Shown piece by piece: positions 27,358-36,366 of a DNA stretch of 64,000 nt. The notes below the pieces were generated by a model, which made no database searches, was not told the origin of the DNA, and saw only the letters and a list, made by a program, of their open reading frames with translations. The position numbers were made by a program, and so were the translations under genes. The first letter of the stretch is position 1, and every line of letters starts with the position of its first letter. The stretch is from an uncultured Pelagibacteraceae bacterium (GTDB taxonomy: Bacteria > Pseudomonadota > Alphaproteobacteria > Pelagibacterales > Pelagibacteraceae). The stretch spans positions 1 through 64,000 of the forward strand of contig CACNZK010000003.1 of assembly GCA_902625035.1 (NCBI GenBank), in the 5' to 3' direction.

Positions 27358-27750
27358 ATGAATAAAATGCAAAATCTCTCAAAAAATCAGCAAATTATTT
27401 TTGATTTAATTGATAAATCTCCTGAACCGATGAAAGCTTATTCAATACTGCACAATGTTCAAAAAAAAGGTATTAAAGCTCCGTTACAAGTTTATAGAGC
27501 ACTGGATAAGTTAGTTGAAATAGGTAAAATTCATAAAATTGAAAGTCGAAATGCCTTTATTGCATGTCATAATTCAAGTTGCCAGGTATCAAAAGCTACT
27601 GCATTTTCAATCTGCGAGATCTGCGAAAAAGTAACAGAAATAAGCAGTGCAAGTCTCTCTAAATACTTAACTAATTTCAAAGACAAAGATGGTATGAAAT
27701 ATAGTAAATACAATCTTGAGTTTTTTGGATTATGTAAAAAATGTAGATAA
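27358..27750 (+). CDS. zur: Zinc uptake regulator, Fur family
   Basis: Zur represses zinc uptake genes when zinc is sufficient. The 130-residue protein has the Fur-type winged helix (PLQVYRALDKLVEIGKIHKIES near residues 42-63) and structural zinc cysteines CEIC and CKKC near the end, with FIACHNSSCQ in the regulatory site region. Placement in the znuCB operon, with Zur boxes upstream, makes Zur far more likely than Fur or PerR and implies autoregulation. A ribosome site GAGGAA precedes the ATG. Confidence 0.93.
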   Translation: MNKMQNLSKNQQIIFDLIDKSPEPMKAYSILHNVQKKGIKAPLQVYRALDKLVEIGKIHKIESRNAFIACHNSSCQVSKATAFSICEICEKVTEISSASLSKYLTNFKDKDGMKYSKYNLEFFGLCKKCR

Positions 27751-27794
27751 GTTATTATCTAAAATCTAAATAAAACAAGCTGAAAGGAAAAAGT

Positions 27795-28016
27795 ATGTTT
27801 ATTAAGAAATATCTTAAATGGATAAGCACATTTCTAGTTTTAGTTGGTATTCTATTAACAAATCTAAATATATATCCTTTAAATATTTATTTTCATGGAT
27901 TAGGAGTTGTTGGATGGACTATAGCTGGATTTATTAGTAAAGATAAAGCAATACTAACTAACTTTGGATTACAAATACCATTATTTTTAATAGGAATTTA
28001 TAAAATTATTATCTAG
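27795..28016 (+). CDS. Small two- to three-span membrane protein, unknown function
   Basis: Not recognised with confidence. The 73-residue product is almost wholly hydrophobic, with membrane segments near residues 10-27, 32-47 and 53-71 and few charges (KKYLKW at the start, SKDKA in the second turn). It has a good ribosome site (GAAAGGAAAAAGT) and starts 44 bp after zur. Its TAG shares a base with the GTG of the MIP channel, so the two are translationally coupled and may form a functional pair, possibly in the zinc-regulated transcript. Confidence 0.75.
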   Translation: MFIKKYLKWISTFLVLVGILLTNLNIYPLNIYFHGLGVVGWTIAGFISKDKAILTNFGLQIPLFLIGIYKIII

Positions 28017-28666
28017 TGAAAAATACTAACAAAATATTTCTAGGTGAATTTATCGGAAGTAGCTTTTTAGTAATGGTTATTGTTGGATCTGGAATAATGG
28101 CTGAAAACCTTACAAATGATAATGCTTTAAGATTAACAGCTAATACACTTGCAACTGGAGCTGGTCTATTCGTTTTAATAACTGCTTTTGCAAATATTTC
28201 AGGTGCACATTTCAATCCTTTTGTAAGTTTAGCGATGTTTTTAAGAAAAAAAATCACTGGAAAACTTCTGATTATATATATCCCTGCCCAAATACTTGGT
28301 TGTTTGCTTGGTGTTATGTTGGCTAATGTTTTTTTTGAACACAATATTCTTGAGTTATCAACAAAAAATAGGGATGGCTTTCATATTTTCTTGTCTGAAA
28401 TAATTGCTACTTTTGGTTTAATTTTTATTATTTTTGCTACTCTAAAAGATGGCAAAATAACAATAGCTGCAAGTGTAGCAACATATATCATGGCTGGTTA
28501 TTGGTTCACATCATCAACATCTTTTGCAAATCCAGCTGTTGCTATAGCTAGAACTTTTACTGATTCTTTTACAGGAATTAATTATTTGAATACGCCTACA
28601 TATATTTTAGCTGAATTTTTGGGAGCTCTAATAGCTGTATATTTTATTAAGAAATTAATTAAATAA
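28016..28666 (+). CDS. MIP-family channel (aquaporin-like)
   Basis: Major intrinsic protein conducting water or small uncharged solutes such as glycerol or metalloid acids. The 216-residue protein has six membrane helices and two pore loops. The first loop reads GAHFNPFVSL, with NPF instead of NPA; the second reads SFANPAVAIARTFTDSF, with a normal NPA and the selectivity arginine. The second-loop wording resembles AqpS-like channels linked to arsenite in rhizobia, but no ars gene is near. The start is GTG, overlapping the previous stop. Substrate is open. Confidence 0.88.
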   Translation: MKNTNKIFLGEFIGSSFLVMVIVGSGIMAENLTNDNALRLTANTLATGAGLFVLITAFANISGAHFNPFVSLAMFLRKKITGKLLIIYIPAQILGCLLGVMLANVFFEHNILELSTKNRDGFHIFLSEIIATFGLIFIIFATLKDGKITIAASVATYIMAGYWFTSSTSFANPAVAIARTFTDSFTGINYLNTPTYILAEFLGALIAVYFIKKLIK

Positions 28667-28729
28667 ATACAACTTTATTGAGAAAAAAAAATATTTAAAA
28701 GTAGACATCAATATTTAATAGTTTATTAA

Positions 28730-28759
28730 TTGACGAATCCCCCCCCTAATTCTTATATT
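28730..28759 (+). promoter_or_regulatory. Candidate sigma-70 promoter with poly-C spacer
   Basis: TTGACG (28730-28735) and TATATT (28754-28759) are separated by 18 bases. Start of transcription would be near 28766, giving a leader of about 90 bases for the PiT-like gene. Eight C bases occupy 28739-28746 inside the spacer, so gain or loss of one C would change spacing to 19 or 17. Confidence 0.5.
28739..28746. repeat. Homopolymer tract of eight C
   Basis: A run of eight C in an A/T-rich intergenic region, located between the -35 and -10 elements of the candidate promoter for the PiT-like permease. Long G/C homopolymers are rare in genomes of this composition and are prone to polymerase slippage. 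Confidence 0.9.
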
Positions 28760-28857
28760 ATTTTATTTTTTTATAGAATAATTTTTACTCTCACATTACA
28801 TACATCTTAAGTCATGAATCGATAGGAACCGAAAACAATAATATTAAGGAGATAGAA

Positions 28858-29823
28858 ATGGATATGACTTTAATTTACACGGTTATAGGGTTTGCCCTTG
28901 CCGGTTATAGCGTAATCGCTAACGACTCAATTCAAACACTAGGTACATTTATAGCTTCAAAAAAGAAGTGGTTTAAATGGTATACTCTTGCAGGATCTGC
29001 ATCAGCTGTTATGATTATTGCGTTAGCATGGGGATGGTATACGTATGATGGTGATATTTCTTATGGAAGATTAACTAGAATACCTTATCAAGAAATTCAA
29101 TGGTATCACGCAGTAGCGCCTGCAATACTGTTATTATTAACAAGAATTGGAATACCAGTTTCAACTACCTTTTTAGTTCTTTCAGCATTTGCCTCAACGG
29201 TTGTGCTTGAAAAAATGCTCATGAAAAGCGTCGTTGGTTATGGTTTAGCAGCAATGGTTGCTTATATTGCCTGGATAGCTGTCTCTAAATTCATCAATGA
29301 AAAATTTGATGAAGTAGATGAAAAATGGGTAGGCTTCTGGAGAAATAGTGTTTGGATTTCCTCTGGTTGGTTATGGTGGGTGTGGTTGTCTCACGACGTG
29401 GCTAATATTGCTGTGTATCTACCTAGACAATTAGATTTAACATTGCTTTTAATAGTAATGGGTTACTTTACAGCACTGTTATTCTATATTTTCTACATTC
29501 AAGGTGGACCAATTCAAAAAGTTGTTCTTGAAAAAACAGGAACAAGGTACGCAAGATCAGCGACAATTATTAATGTAATTTATGCTGGTGTCTTATTTTA
29601 CTTTAAAGAACTAAACGATTTACCTATGTCTACTACATGGGTTTTTGTTGGTTTATTATGTGGAAGAGAACTTGCTATAGCTACCATGAACAAAGAATAT
29701 AAGTTAGGTTATGTCTTTCCATTAATTGGAAAAGATTTCCTAAAAATGGTATTCGGATTAACTGTCTCAGTGGGTATAGTGCTTGCGATACATTACATAA
29801 TAATACCGAACAACTGGTTTTAA
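28858..29823 (+). CDS. Divergent PiT-like (inorganic phosphate transporter superfamily) permease
   Basis: A 321-residue membrane protein with about nine hydrophobic segments. Two related half-repeats are visible: ANDSIQTLGTFIAS near residue 20-33 with GIPVSTTFLVLSAFAS near 99-114, and SHDVANIAVYLPRQ near 178-191 with LPMSTTWVFVGLLCGRE near 257-273. Paired (N/H)D...T and PxSTT motifs are the hallmark of PiT phosphate transporters (PF01384), but the match is partial and the protein is shorter than usual. I infer a divergent anion permease; phosphate is only one possibility. It has a very strong ribosome site and its own promoter and terminator, so it is a well-expressed single-gene unit. Confidence 0.65.
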   Translation: MDMTLIYTVIGFALAGYSVIANDSIQTLGTFIASKKKWFKWYTLAGSASAVMIIALAWGWYTYDGDISYGRLTRIPYQEIQWYHAVAPAILLLLTRIGIPVSTTFLVLSAFASTVVLEKMLMKSVVGYGLAAMVAYIAWIAVSKFINEKFDEVDEKWVGFWRNSVWISSGWLWWVWLSHDVANIAVYLPRQLDLTLLLIVMGYFTALLFYIFYIQGGPIQKVVLEKTGTRYARSATIINVIYAGVLFYFKELNDLPMSTTWVFVGLLCGRELAIATMNKEYKLGYVFPLIGKDFLKMVFGLTVSVGIVLAIHYIIIPNNWF

Positions 29824-29830
29824 ATCTATT

Positions 29831-29872
29831 TATTTGGTCGTGTATAGTTATACACGGCCAAATAATTTTTAA
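29831..29872 (+). terminator. Rho-independent terminator of the PiT-like gene
   Basis: A hairpin with 16-base arms (TATTTGGTCGTGTATA against TATACACGGCCAAATA, one G-U pair) is centred at 29847/29848 and followed by a short T-rich tract (ATTTTTAATTT). It begins 8 bases after the stop codon. One of only two clear intrinsic-terminator hairpins I can see in this window. Confidence 0.85.
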
Positions 29873-29873
29873 T

Positions 29874-29903
29874 TTGACTTTTATTGATATAAATAGGTAT
29901 AAA
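29874..29903 (+). promoter_or_regulatory. Candidate sodB promoter
   Basis: TTGACT (29874-29879) and TATAAA (29898-29903) with an 18-base spacer. Transcription would start near 29910, at or one base before the sodB ATG at 29911, implying a leaderless or near-leaderless message. Only a weak AGG at 29895 could act as a ribosome site and it would lie upstream of the start of transcription. Confidence 0.6.
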
Positions 29904-29910
29904 AAACTAT

Positions 29911-30504
29911 ATGGCTTTTGAATTACCAAAATTAGACTATGCTAATAGTGCTTTATCTCCAATAATGTCTGAGGAAACGCTTGATTTACATCATGGAAAA
30001 CACCATCAAACATATATAACAAATCTTAACAATTTTATAAAAGATACCGATATGGCTAATAAATCTTTAGAAGAAATAATTGTTGATAGCTCAAAGGATA
30101 AAGCAAAAGCAGGAATTTTCAATAATGCTAGTCAACATTGGAATCATAATCTTTTTTGGAAATGCATGAAGCCTAGTGGTGGTGGAAAAATACCTCCTAA
30201 ATTAGAAAAAAGAATTGTTGATGATTTGGGTAGTGTTGAACAATTTAAAAAAGATTTTATTCAAGCTGGAACAACGCAATTTGGTTCAGGGTGGTGTTGG
30301 TTATCAGTTAGTAATGGCAAATTGGTTGTTACTAAAACTGCCAATGCAGCAAATCCCTTAATAGAAAATATGAAGCCAATTTTAGGTTGTGATGTTTGGG
30401 AACACTCATATTATATTGATTACAAGAATAGAAGACCCGAGTATTTAAATAACTTTGTAGAAAAATTAATTAACTGGGAATACGTAGAATCTCTTTTAGA
30501 TTAA
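29911..30504 (+). CDS. sodB: Superoxide dismutase (Fe/Mn family)
   Basis: Converts superoxide to oxygen and hydrogen peroxide in the cytoplasm. The 197-residue protein has the first ligand His in LDLHHGKHHQTYITNLN, the second in ASQHWNHNLFWKCM, and the Asp/His pair in GCDVWEHSYYIDYKNRRPEYL. Iron is the more likely metal from the overall wording (GSGWCWLSV), but Fe and Mn types are hard to separate by eye. Its promoter lies directly against the ATG. The TAA is shared with the convergent manC gene through TTAA. Confidence 0.95.
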   Translation: MAFELPKLDYANSALSPIMSEETLDLHHGKHHQTYITNLNNFIKDTDMANKSLEEIIVDSSKDKAKAGIFNNASQHWNHNLFWKCMKPSGGGKIPPKLEKRIVDDLGSVEQFKKDFIQAGTTQFGSGWCWLSVSNGKLVVTKTANAANPLIENMKPILGCDVWEHSYYIDYKNRRPEYLNNFVEKLINWEYVESLLD

Positions 30505-31694
30505 TTTTTAACTCTCCCATATACATCCTCAAATCTTACAATATCTGTCTCTTTAAGTATTGAGCCTATCTGCGCTTCAATTATCTTTACTGGTTTTTTA
30601 TAAGGGTTAGCTATTCTGTGAACAGCTCCTAAAGGTATAAAAATAGTTTCATCAGGTTTCTTCACAAAAGATTTTTTATTTAAAGTAATCATTGGTTTAC
30701 CGTGAGTAACTACCCAGTGTTCAGCTCTATGGTGGTGTTTCTGGAGACTTAAAATACCTTTAGGTTTAACGTATAACTCTTTTATTAAAAAATCTTTTCC
30801 ATTAAATAAGTTTACATATCTTCCCCACGGACGATGAAATACATTTTTCTTTTTAAAGTATTTTTGTTTATTTCTACCATACATTTTGCAAATTTCTTTC
30901 CAGGATCCAAGGTCAGACCAGGGTATATCTAATTTGATAGAGTTAATATCTTTGGTTTTTTCTAGTATTGCATAATCAAATGATTTTGCTGTAGCTTTAG
31001 TAAATGCTTGTTTGTTTAAATAATAAACATTATTTTTGTATTTTGCCTTTGTTACAGCTTTGCTACAGTTTTTATAAATATTTGGTTGATATTTCTTAAA
31101 ATTGTTAATTATTGAATCTTTTCTCAAATAAAACATTCCTGAATTCCAATAACCCTTTTTACTTATTATTTGTTTAGCTCTAGCCTCTTGAGGTTTTTCT
31201 ATAAATCTAGTCACTTTATCTTTTATTGTTAAAAAATAACCAAACTCACTGGAGGGCATTTTAGGTTTGATACCAAAAATAAAGATATTATTTTGAGTGA
31301 GTTTATTCTGGTTTTTTTTGATAGCTTTATTAAACAAGCTTACCTTCTCTATCAAATGATCAGCTGGTAAAAACATTAAAGGTTGTTCATTTGGAATATC
31401 TTTTATTAATGCCGTACTTAAGATAGCTGGTGCAGTATTTCTTTTAGATGGCTCTAAAACTATCTTAAATTTTCTTATTTTATATTTTTTTAAATGTTGT
31501 TTTACTTGATTTAAGTATTTTGAATTTGTGCTTATAATTGGTGTATCAAATATTGATGCTTTAACCCTCTCTAAAGTTTTACCTAGTAAAGTCCAATTAC
31601 CAAAATCTATAAACTGTTTAGCTTGATGTTTTTTTGAATTTGGCCAAAGTCGTGTTCCAGCTCCACCACATAAAATGACTGGGCGAATTTTCAT
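30501..31694 (-). CDS. manC: Mannose-1-phosphate guanylyltransferase
   Basis: Makes GDP-mannose from mannose-1-phosphate and GTP for surface polysaccharides. The N-terminal nucleotidyltransferase domain has PVILCGGAGTRLWPNSKKHQAKQF and later FGIKPKMPSSEFGYF and RFIEKPQEARA. The C-terminal cupin part has RPWGRYVNLF and LQKHHHRAEHWVV and may retain phosphomannose isomerase function, but the protein (397 residues) is shorter than the usual bifunctional enzymes of about 470. I chose the ATG at 31694, which overlaps the ilvD TGA as ATGA; an in-frame TTG lies one codon earlier. Confidence 0.9.
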   Translation of the reverse strand: MKIRPVILCGGAGTRLWPNSKKHQAKQFIDFGNWTLLGKTLERVKASIFDTPIISTNSKYLNQVKQHLKKYKIRKFKIVLEPSKRNTAPAILSTALIKDIPNEQPLMFLPADHLIEKVSLFNKAIKKNQNKLTQNNIFIFGIKPKMPSSEFGYFLTIKDKVTRFIEKPQEARAKQIISKKGYWNSGMFYLRKDSIINNFKKYQPNIYKNCSKAVTKAKYKNNVYYLNKQAFTKATAKSFDYAILEKTKDINSIKLDIPWSDLGSWKEICKMYGRNKQKYFKKKNVFHRPWGRYVNLFNGKDFLIKELYVKPKGILSLQKHHHRAEHWVVTHGKPMITLNKKSFVKKPDETIFIPLGAVHRIANPYKKPVKIIEAQIGSILKETDIVRFEDVYGRVKN

Positions 31695-33412
31695 CAAATT
31701 TTCGAGTAATCCTTAACTTCGTTTTTCTTACCTGGATGTGTTGGTGCACCTAAATAGGCAGGACCGACTGTTTGCGCGTATTTCCAAAGAGTTCCTGATC
31801 CAAAATCAGATTTTCTTGCCTTCCATTTTCTTTTTCTTGAAGCTAATTGTGCCCTTGTTAATCGAACATTAATTGTTCCCTTTTTGGCATCAATATCAAT
31901 AATATCTCCATTACGTAAAAGTGCGATTGGTCCACCTAGTGCAGCTTCTGGTCCTACATGACCTACACAAAATCCACGAGTTGCTCCTGAGAAACGTCCA
32001 TCAGTTATTAAGGCAACTTTTTCTCCTTTGCCCTGTCCATAAATTGCACCCGTTGTTGAAAGCATTTCTCTCATACCTGGTCCACCAACTGGTCCTTCGT
32101 ATCTAATAATAATTACATCACCATCTTTATATTTTCTACTTTGAACAGCTTTCATTGCACTTTCTTCGTTATCAAAACATCTTGCTCTTCCAGTAAATTG
32201 TAACTTCTTTAATCCTGCAATTTTAACAATTCCACCTTCAGGAGCTAAATTACCTTTTAAACCAACTACACCACCTGTTGGAGATAATGGATTTTTAAAA
32301 GATCTCATTACTTTTTGTTTTGGATTAAATTTAATTCCCTTTAAATTTTCTTTCATTGTTTTGCCTGTAACGGTCATACAATCTCCATGAATATATCCAC
32401 CTTCATAAAGAGTTTTCAAAAGCATTGGTACTCCACCTGCTAACCACATATCTTTAGCAACATACTTTCCACCTGGTTTTAAGTCGGCAAGATATGGCGT
32501 TCTTTTAAATATTTTTGCTACATCCATTAAATCAAATTTAATACCAGCTTCATTTGCTATTGCTGGTAAATGTAATCCTGCATTGGTTGATCCACCTGTT
32601 GCAGCAACTATTGTTGCAGCATTTTCTAAAGCCTTTCTTGTAACGATATCTCTTGGTTTAATTTTTTTAGCTAATAATTCCATAACCATTCGCCCACTTG
32701 CTTTTGCATACTTATCTCGTTCTTCGTATGGTGCAGGTGTTCCAGCTGAATAAGGTAGTGCTAGACCAATCGCTTCAGAAACACAGGCCATAGTGTTTGC
32801 AGTAAATTGTCCCCCACAAGCACCTGCTGTTGGACATGCAACTAATTCTAATTTTTTCAGTTCTTTTGCAGACATTTGTCCCGATGAATGTTTTCCAACC
32901 GCTTCAAAAACATCTACGACAGTCACATCTTTGCCTTTGTATTTACCTGGCAGTATTGAGCCACCATATATAAATACACTTGGAACGTTTAATCTAACCA
33001 TCGACATCATCAAACCTGGCAAAGACTTATCACAACCTGCAATACCTACTAATGCATCATAACAATGACCTCTTACAGTCAATTCAGCACTGTCAGCAAT
33101 AACTTCTCTTGATATTAATGAAGATTTCATTCCTTCATGACCCATAGCTATACCGTCTGTTACGGTAATTGTACAAAACTCTCTTGGTGTTCCACCTGAT
33201 GCTCTTACACCTTTTTTGACAGACTGAGCCTGTCTCATTAAGGCTATATTACAAGGAGCAGCCTCATTCCACGTTGATACAACCCCAACAAAAGGTTTAG
33301 CAACATCCTTTTCTGTTTCTCCCATTGCATAATAAAAGGATCTATGAGGAGCTCTATCGGCTCCTAAAGATGTATGTCTACTTGGTAATTTTTTCTTATC
33401 AAATTTCCGCAT
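31694..33412 (-). CDS. ilvD: Dihydroxy-acid dehydratase
   Basis: Fe-S enzyme of valine, isoleucine and pantothenate synthesis that dehydrates dihydroxy acids to 2-oxo acids. The 572-residue protein has cluster cysteines in GCDKSLPG and [16 protein letters not shown], and later family blocks [14 protein letters not shown] and [21 protein letters not shown]. Its start shares one base with the valS stop (TAATG type). The C-terminal tail after residue 550 is lysine-rich and ends soon after. The valS-ilvD order puts valine synthesis and use together, perhaps by chance. Confidence 0.97.
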   Translation of the reverse strand: MRKFDKKKLPSRHTSLGADRAPHRSFYYAMGETEKDVAKPFVGVVSTWNEAAPCNIALMRQAQSVKKGVRASGGTPREFCTITVTDGIAMGHEGMKSSLISREVIADSAELTVRGHCYDALVGIAGCDKSLPGLMMSMVRLNVPSVFIYGGSILPGKYKGKDVTVVDVFEAVGKHSSGQMSAKELKKLELVACPTAGACGGQFTANTMACVSEAIGLALPYSAGTPAPYEERDKYAKASGRMVMELLAKKIKPRDIVTRKALENAATIVAATGGSTNAGLHLPAIANEAGIKFDLMDVAKIFKRTPYLADLKPGGKYVAKDMWLAGGVPMLLKTLYEGGYIHGDCMTVTGKTMKENLKGIKFNPKQKVMRSFKNPLSPTGGVVGLKGNLAPEGGIVKIAGLKKLQFTGRARCFDNEESAMKAVQSRKYKDGDVIIIRYEGPVGGPGMREMLSTTGAIYGQGKGEKVALITDGRFSGATRGFCVGHVGPEAALGGPIALLRNGDIIDIDAKKGTINVRLTRAQLASRKRKWKARKSDFGSGTLWKYAQTVGPAYLGAPTHPGKKNEVKDYSKI

Positions 33413-36036
33413 TATAAACTTTCAATAGTTAAAGATATTTTTTTGATATCATTTTTTAAGTTACTATAGTTAGTTTTTTCTTGTTCAACAATATTTTTTG
33501 GTGCCCTATCGACAAATCCTTTATTTGATAATCGCTGTGAAATCTTATCCAATTCATCTTGGTATTTTTTTTGTCTTTTTTGTAAATTTTCTTTGATTAA
33601 GCTTAAATCAACATTTTCATCAAAATAAATCTTAAAAATATCGCCTGAAATTACCAAAGTTGCAGAAGGTCTATCTTGATCCTTTTCAAAAAAATTATTA
33701 ATACGACCAAGTTTTTTTAGAATTATTTCATTATTATCCATTAAAGATCTATTTTTTTTAGCTATCTTGTTCATAGAGAGATCTACAAAAGAACCAGGGC
33801 TAACATTTAGCTCATTTTTAAACGATCTAAGTTCTGAGATAATATTGATGATCTTTTCTACCTCTTTTTGAGATTTATCTTTTTTAATTTTACCTACAGG
33901 CCAATTTTTATACATAAGAAAATTCTTATTAGATTTATCAAATTTATTTTTCAACCATATTTCCTCGGTAACAAATGGGATAAATGGATGAAGCATAACA
34001 AGTATCTGTTTAAAAACATATGCTGATACCTCTTTTACCTCTTTTTTTGATTTTTCATTATCTGAATAAAGGATTGTTTTAGATAGTTCGATATACCAAT
34101 CACAATATGAATGCCAAGCAAATTGATATGCATTTTTGGCCGCTTCATCAAATCGATAGTCTTTTATATTCTTTTGAATTTTATCTTTTATTTCTAGCAA
34201 TTCAGAATAAATCCATTTATTAATATTTAAGGTAGTTTTAGGAACTTTATCAGTTTTATTAAAATCACAATTGTTTGTGATTAAAAAATTATTTGCATTC
34301 CACAATTTATTTAAAAAGTTTCTATAACCTTTCACTCTATCCTCGGAAAGCTTTACATCAGTCCCAGGTGAAGCCATTGAAAGCAAAGTAAATCGTAAAG
34401 CATCTGCACTATATTTTTCGATTAAGTCTAAAGGATCAATTACATTACCTTTAGATTTGGACATTTTTTGTCCTTTTTCATCTCTTACCAAAGCGTGGAC
34501 ATAAATATCTTTGAAAGGTTCTTTATTAAGAAATTCCATTCCAAACATAATCATTCTTGCAACCCAGAAAAAAATTATATCAAAACCGGTTACTAAAACT
34601 GTTGTTGGATAAAATTTCTTTACAAAATCTTTTTTATCTGGCCAACCTAATGTTGCAAAAGGCCATAATCCAGAGGAAAACCAAGTATCTAATACATCAG
34701 GATCTCTAATTAATTTTACATCTTTTTTATAATGTTTCTTAGCTTGCTTACTTGCTTCTTTATCATTTAAAGCAACAAATATCTTTTTGTCAGGTCCATA
34801 CCATGCTGGAATTTGATGTCCCCACCACAATTGTCTAGAAACACACCATGGCTCAATATTATTCATCCATTGAAAATAAGTTTTCGACCAGTTATTTGGA
34901 AAAAAATTTGTTTTTTTTGTTTTAACAATTTTTTTTGCTTTGATAGCTAATTTTTTTGCATCAACAAACCATTGTTCAGTTAAAAAAGGTTCGATAACAG
35001 AATTAGATCTATCTCCATAAGGAACTTTATTTTTTATATCTTCCTCTTTAACAAAATAATCTTTTTCTTTAAGTTCATTTAATATTTTTTTACGAGCATC
35101 AAATCTATCTAAGCCCACATAATCTTTTGGTGCATTATCATTTATTTTACCCTCTTCTGTAAAAACATTTATAATCTCAAGTTTGTTTCTTTGTCCTACA
35201 TCATAATCATTAAAATCATGTGCTGGAGTAATTTTTAATGCTCCTGTTCCTTGTTCTGGGTCTGCATAATTGTCTTTTATTATTTTAATTTTTCTACCTA
35301 CAATAGGTATAGTCACTGTTTTACCCACGAAACTTTTGTATCTTTTATCTTTTGGATTGACCGCAATAGCTGTATCCCCAAGCATAGTCTCAGGTCTTGT
35401 GGTAGCTATGGTGATAAATTCTGATGATTTATCTATTGGATACCTAATGTAGTAAATCTTAGAGTTCATTTCTCTTTGATCTACTTCTAAATCTGAAATT
35501 GCGGTTTTTAAAACTGTATCCCAATTTACTAATTTTTCTGCTTTATAGATCAATTTCTTTTTATGTAATTCAACAAATACCTTAATTACAGATTTTGATA
35601 AATTTTCATCCATGGTGAAAGCATTTCTAGACCAATCACATGAACAACCTAATTTTTTTAATTGATTAATAATTATGTCACCATATTGATTTTTCCAATC
35701 CCAAACTTTTTCTATAAACTTTTCTCTTCCAAGGGTATTTTTATCTTGATTTTCATTTTCAAGTTTTCTCTCAACAAGTGCCTGGGTAGCAATCCCAGCA
35801 TGATCTGTGCCTGGTTGCCATAAGGTTTCATAATTATTCATTCGATAATATCGAACTAGCATGTCTTGAATTGAGTTATTTAAAGCATGTCCCATATGTA
35901 AACTTCCCGTTACATTTGGTGGCGGAATTACAACTGAAAATTTTTTAGAGTTTTTTTGAGGTTTAAATAGTTTATTTTTTTCCCAATACGAATAGATCTT
36001 ATCTTCTACATTGGAATGTATATATTTATCGCTCAT
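33412..36036 (-). CDS. valS: Valyl-tRNA synthetase
   Basis: Charges tRNA-Val with valine. The 874-residue class I enzyme has the HIGH motif as [17 protein letters not shown] near residue 38, the CP1 editing domain with [17 protein letters not shown], the KMSK motif as [15 protein letters not shown], and a C-terminal coiled-coil arm rich in lysine (near 800-874), which is typical of ValS. It is followed at once by ilvD. The upstream 120 bp contain the tRNA-Cys promoter in the other direction. Confidence 0.98.
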   Translation of the reverse strand: MSDKYIHSNVEDKIYSYWEKNKLFKPQKNSKKFSVVIPPPNVTGSLHMGHALNNSIQDMLVRYYRMNNYETLWQPGTDHAGIATQALVERKLENENQDKNTLGREKFIEKVWDWKNQYGDIIINQLKKLGCSCDWSRNAFTMDENLSKSVIKVFVELHKKKLIYKAEKLVNWDTVLKTAISDLEVDQREMNSKIYYIRYPIDKSSEFITIATTRPETMLGDTAIAVNPKDKRYKSFVGKTVTIPIVGRKIKIIKDNYADPEQGTGALKITPAHDFNDYDVGQRNKLEIINVFTEEGKINDNAPKDYVGLDRFDARKKILNELKEKDYFVKEEDIKNKVPYGDRSNSVIEPFLTEQWFVDAKKLAIKAKKIVKTKKTNFFPNNWSKTYFQWMNNIEPWCVSRQLWWGHQIPAWYGPDKKIFVALNDKEASKQAKKHYKKDVKLIRDPDVLDTWFSSGLWPFATLGWPDKKDFVKKFYPTTVLVTGFDIIFFWVARMIMFGMEFLNKEPFKDIYVHALVRDEKGQKMSKSKGNVIDPLDLIEKYSADALRFTLLSMASPGTDVKLSEDRVKGYRNFLNKLWNANNFLITNNCDFNKTDKVPKTTLNINKWIYSELLEIKDKIQKNIKDYRFDEAAKNAYQFAWHSYCDWYIELSKTILYSDNEKSKKEVKEVSAYVFKQILVMLHPFIPFVTEEIWLKNKFDKSNKNFLMYKNWPVGKIKKDKSQKEVEKIINIISELRSFKNELNVSPGSFVDLSMNKIAKKNRSLMDNNEIILKKLGRINNFFEKDQDRPSATLVISGDIFKIYFDENVDLSLIKENLQKRQKKYQDELDKISQRLSNKGFVDRAPKNIVEQEKTNYSNLKNDIKKISLTIESL

Positions 36037-36099
36037 CTTGGATATAGTTAGTTTATAATTTATTAATCTAAATAAACAATAATCAAATTAAAACGTTAT

Positions 36100-36129
36100 T
36101 TGATAGACTAATCTTAAAAATTTTATATA
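36100..36129 (+). promoter_or_regulatory. Candidate promoter for tRNA-Cys (and tRNA-Asn)
   Basis: TTGATA (36100-36105) and TATATA (36124-36129) separated by 18 bases. The start would be near 36136, about 24 bases before the tRNA-Cys gene. As no other promoter is obvious before tRNA-Asn, the two tRNAs may share it. Confidence 0.5.
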
Positions 36130-36159
36130 AAACTGATGTAGCTATCATCTAAAACACAA

Positions 36160-36233
36160 GGCAACGTGGCGGAATGGTTACGCAGAGGATTGCAAATCCT
36201 TGTATCCCGGTTCGATTCCGGGCGTTGCCTCCA
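36160..36233 (+). tRNA. tRNA-Cys (anticodon GCA)
   Basis: Cloverleaf with acceptor GGCAACG pairing with CGTTGCC, anticodon stem AGGAT/ATCCT around loop TGCAAA giving anticodon GCA, T arm CCCGG/CCGGG with TTCGATT, and encoded CCA. It is 50 bases upstream of tRNA-Asn on the same strand. Confidence 0.97.
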
Positions 36234-36283
36234 AAAAAAATCTTGTTTTAGTTTTAAAAAAAAGTAAGTTGAGAACTTTATAT

Positions 36284-36359
36284 TCCTCGGTAGCTCAGTT
36301 GGTAGAGCAGTTGACTGTTAATCAATTGGTCGCAGGTTCGAGTCCTGCCCGAGGAGCCA
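36284..36359 (+). tRNA. tRNA-Asn (anticodon GTT)
   Basis: Cloverleaf with acceptor TCCTCGG pairing with CCGAGGA, anticodon stem TTGA/TCAA around loop CTGTTAA giving GTT, T loop TTCGAGT, and encoded CCA. The GUN anticodon makes it a substrate for Tgt, encoded at 2922-4028. It ends 7 bases before the stop of the convergent XRE regulator gene. Confidence 0.97.
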
Positions 36360-36366
36360 AATTTAC

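Larger units (their letters stand above)
28667..28857 (+). other. Longest intergenic region: promoter and leader of the PiT-like gene
   Basis: The 191 bases hold no open reading frame I can support. The first 60 bases after the MIP channel are A/T-rich without a convincing terminator. The rest contains a sigma-70-like promoter with a run of eight C in the spacer, about 90 bases of probable 5' leader, and a strong Shine-Dalgarno sequence (AAGGAGATAGAA) just before the next ATG. I do not recognise a riboswitch in the leader. Confidence 0.6.

Noticed and set aside
28760-28857. Riboswitch in the leader of the PiT-like gene
   Set aside because: I looked for glycine, SAM-V and phosphate-type leader motifs and saw no matching conserved core; the leader shows no strong pairing by eye.
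36160-36359. tRNA cluster as an integration site of a mobile element
   Set aside because: No integrase, no duplicated tRNA 3' end and no foreign-looking genes nearby; flanks are housekeeping genes.
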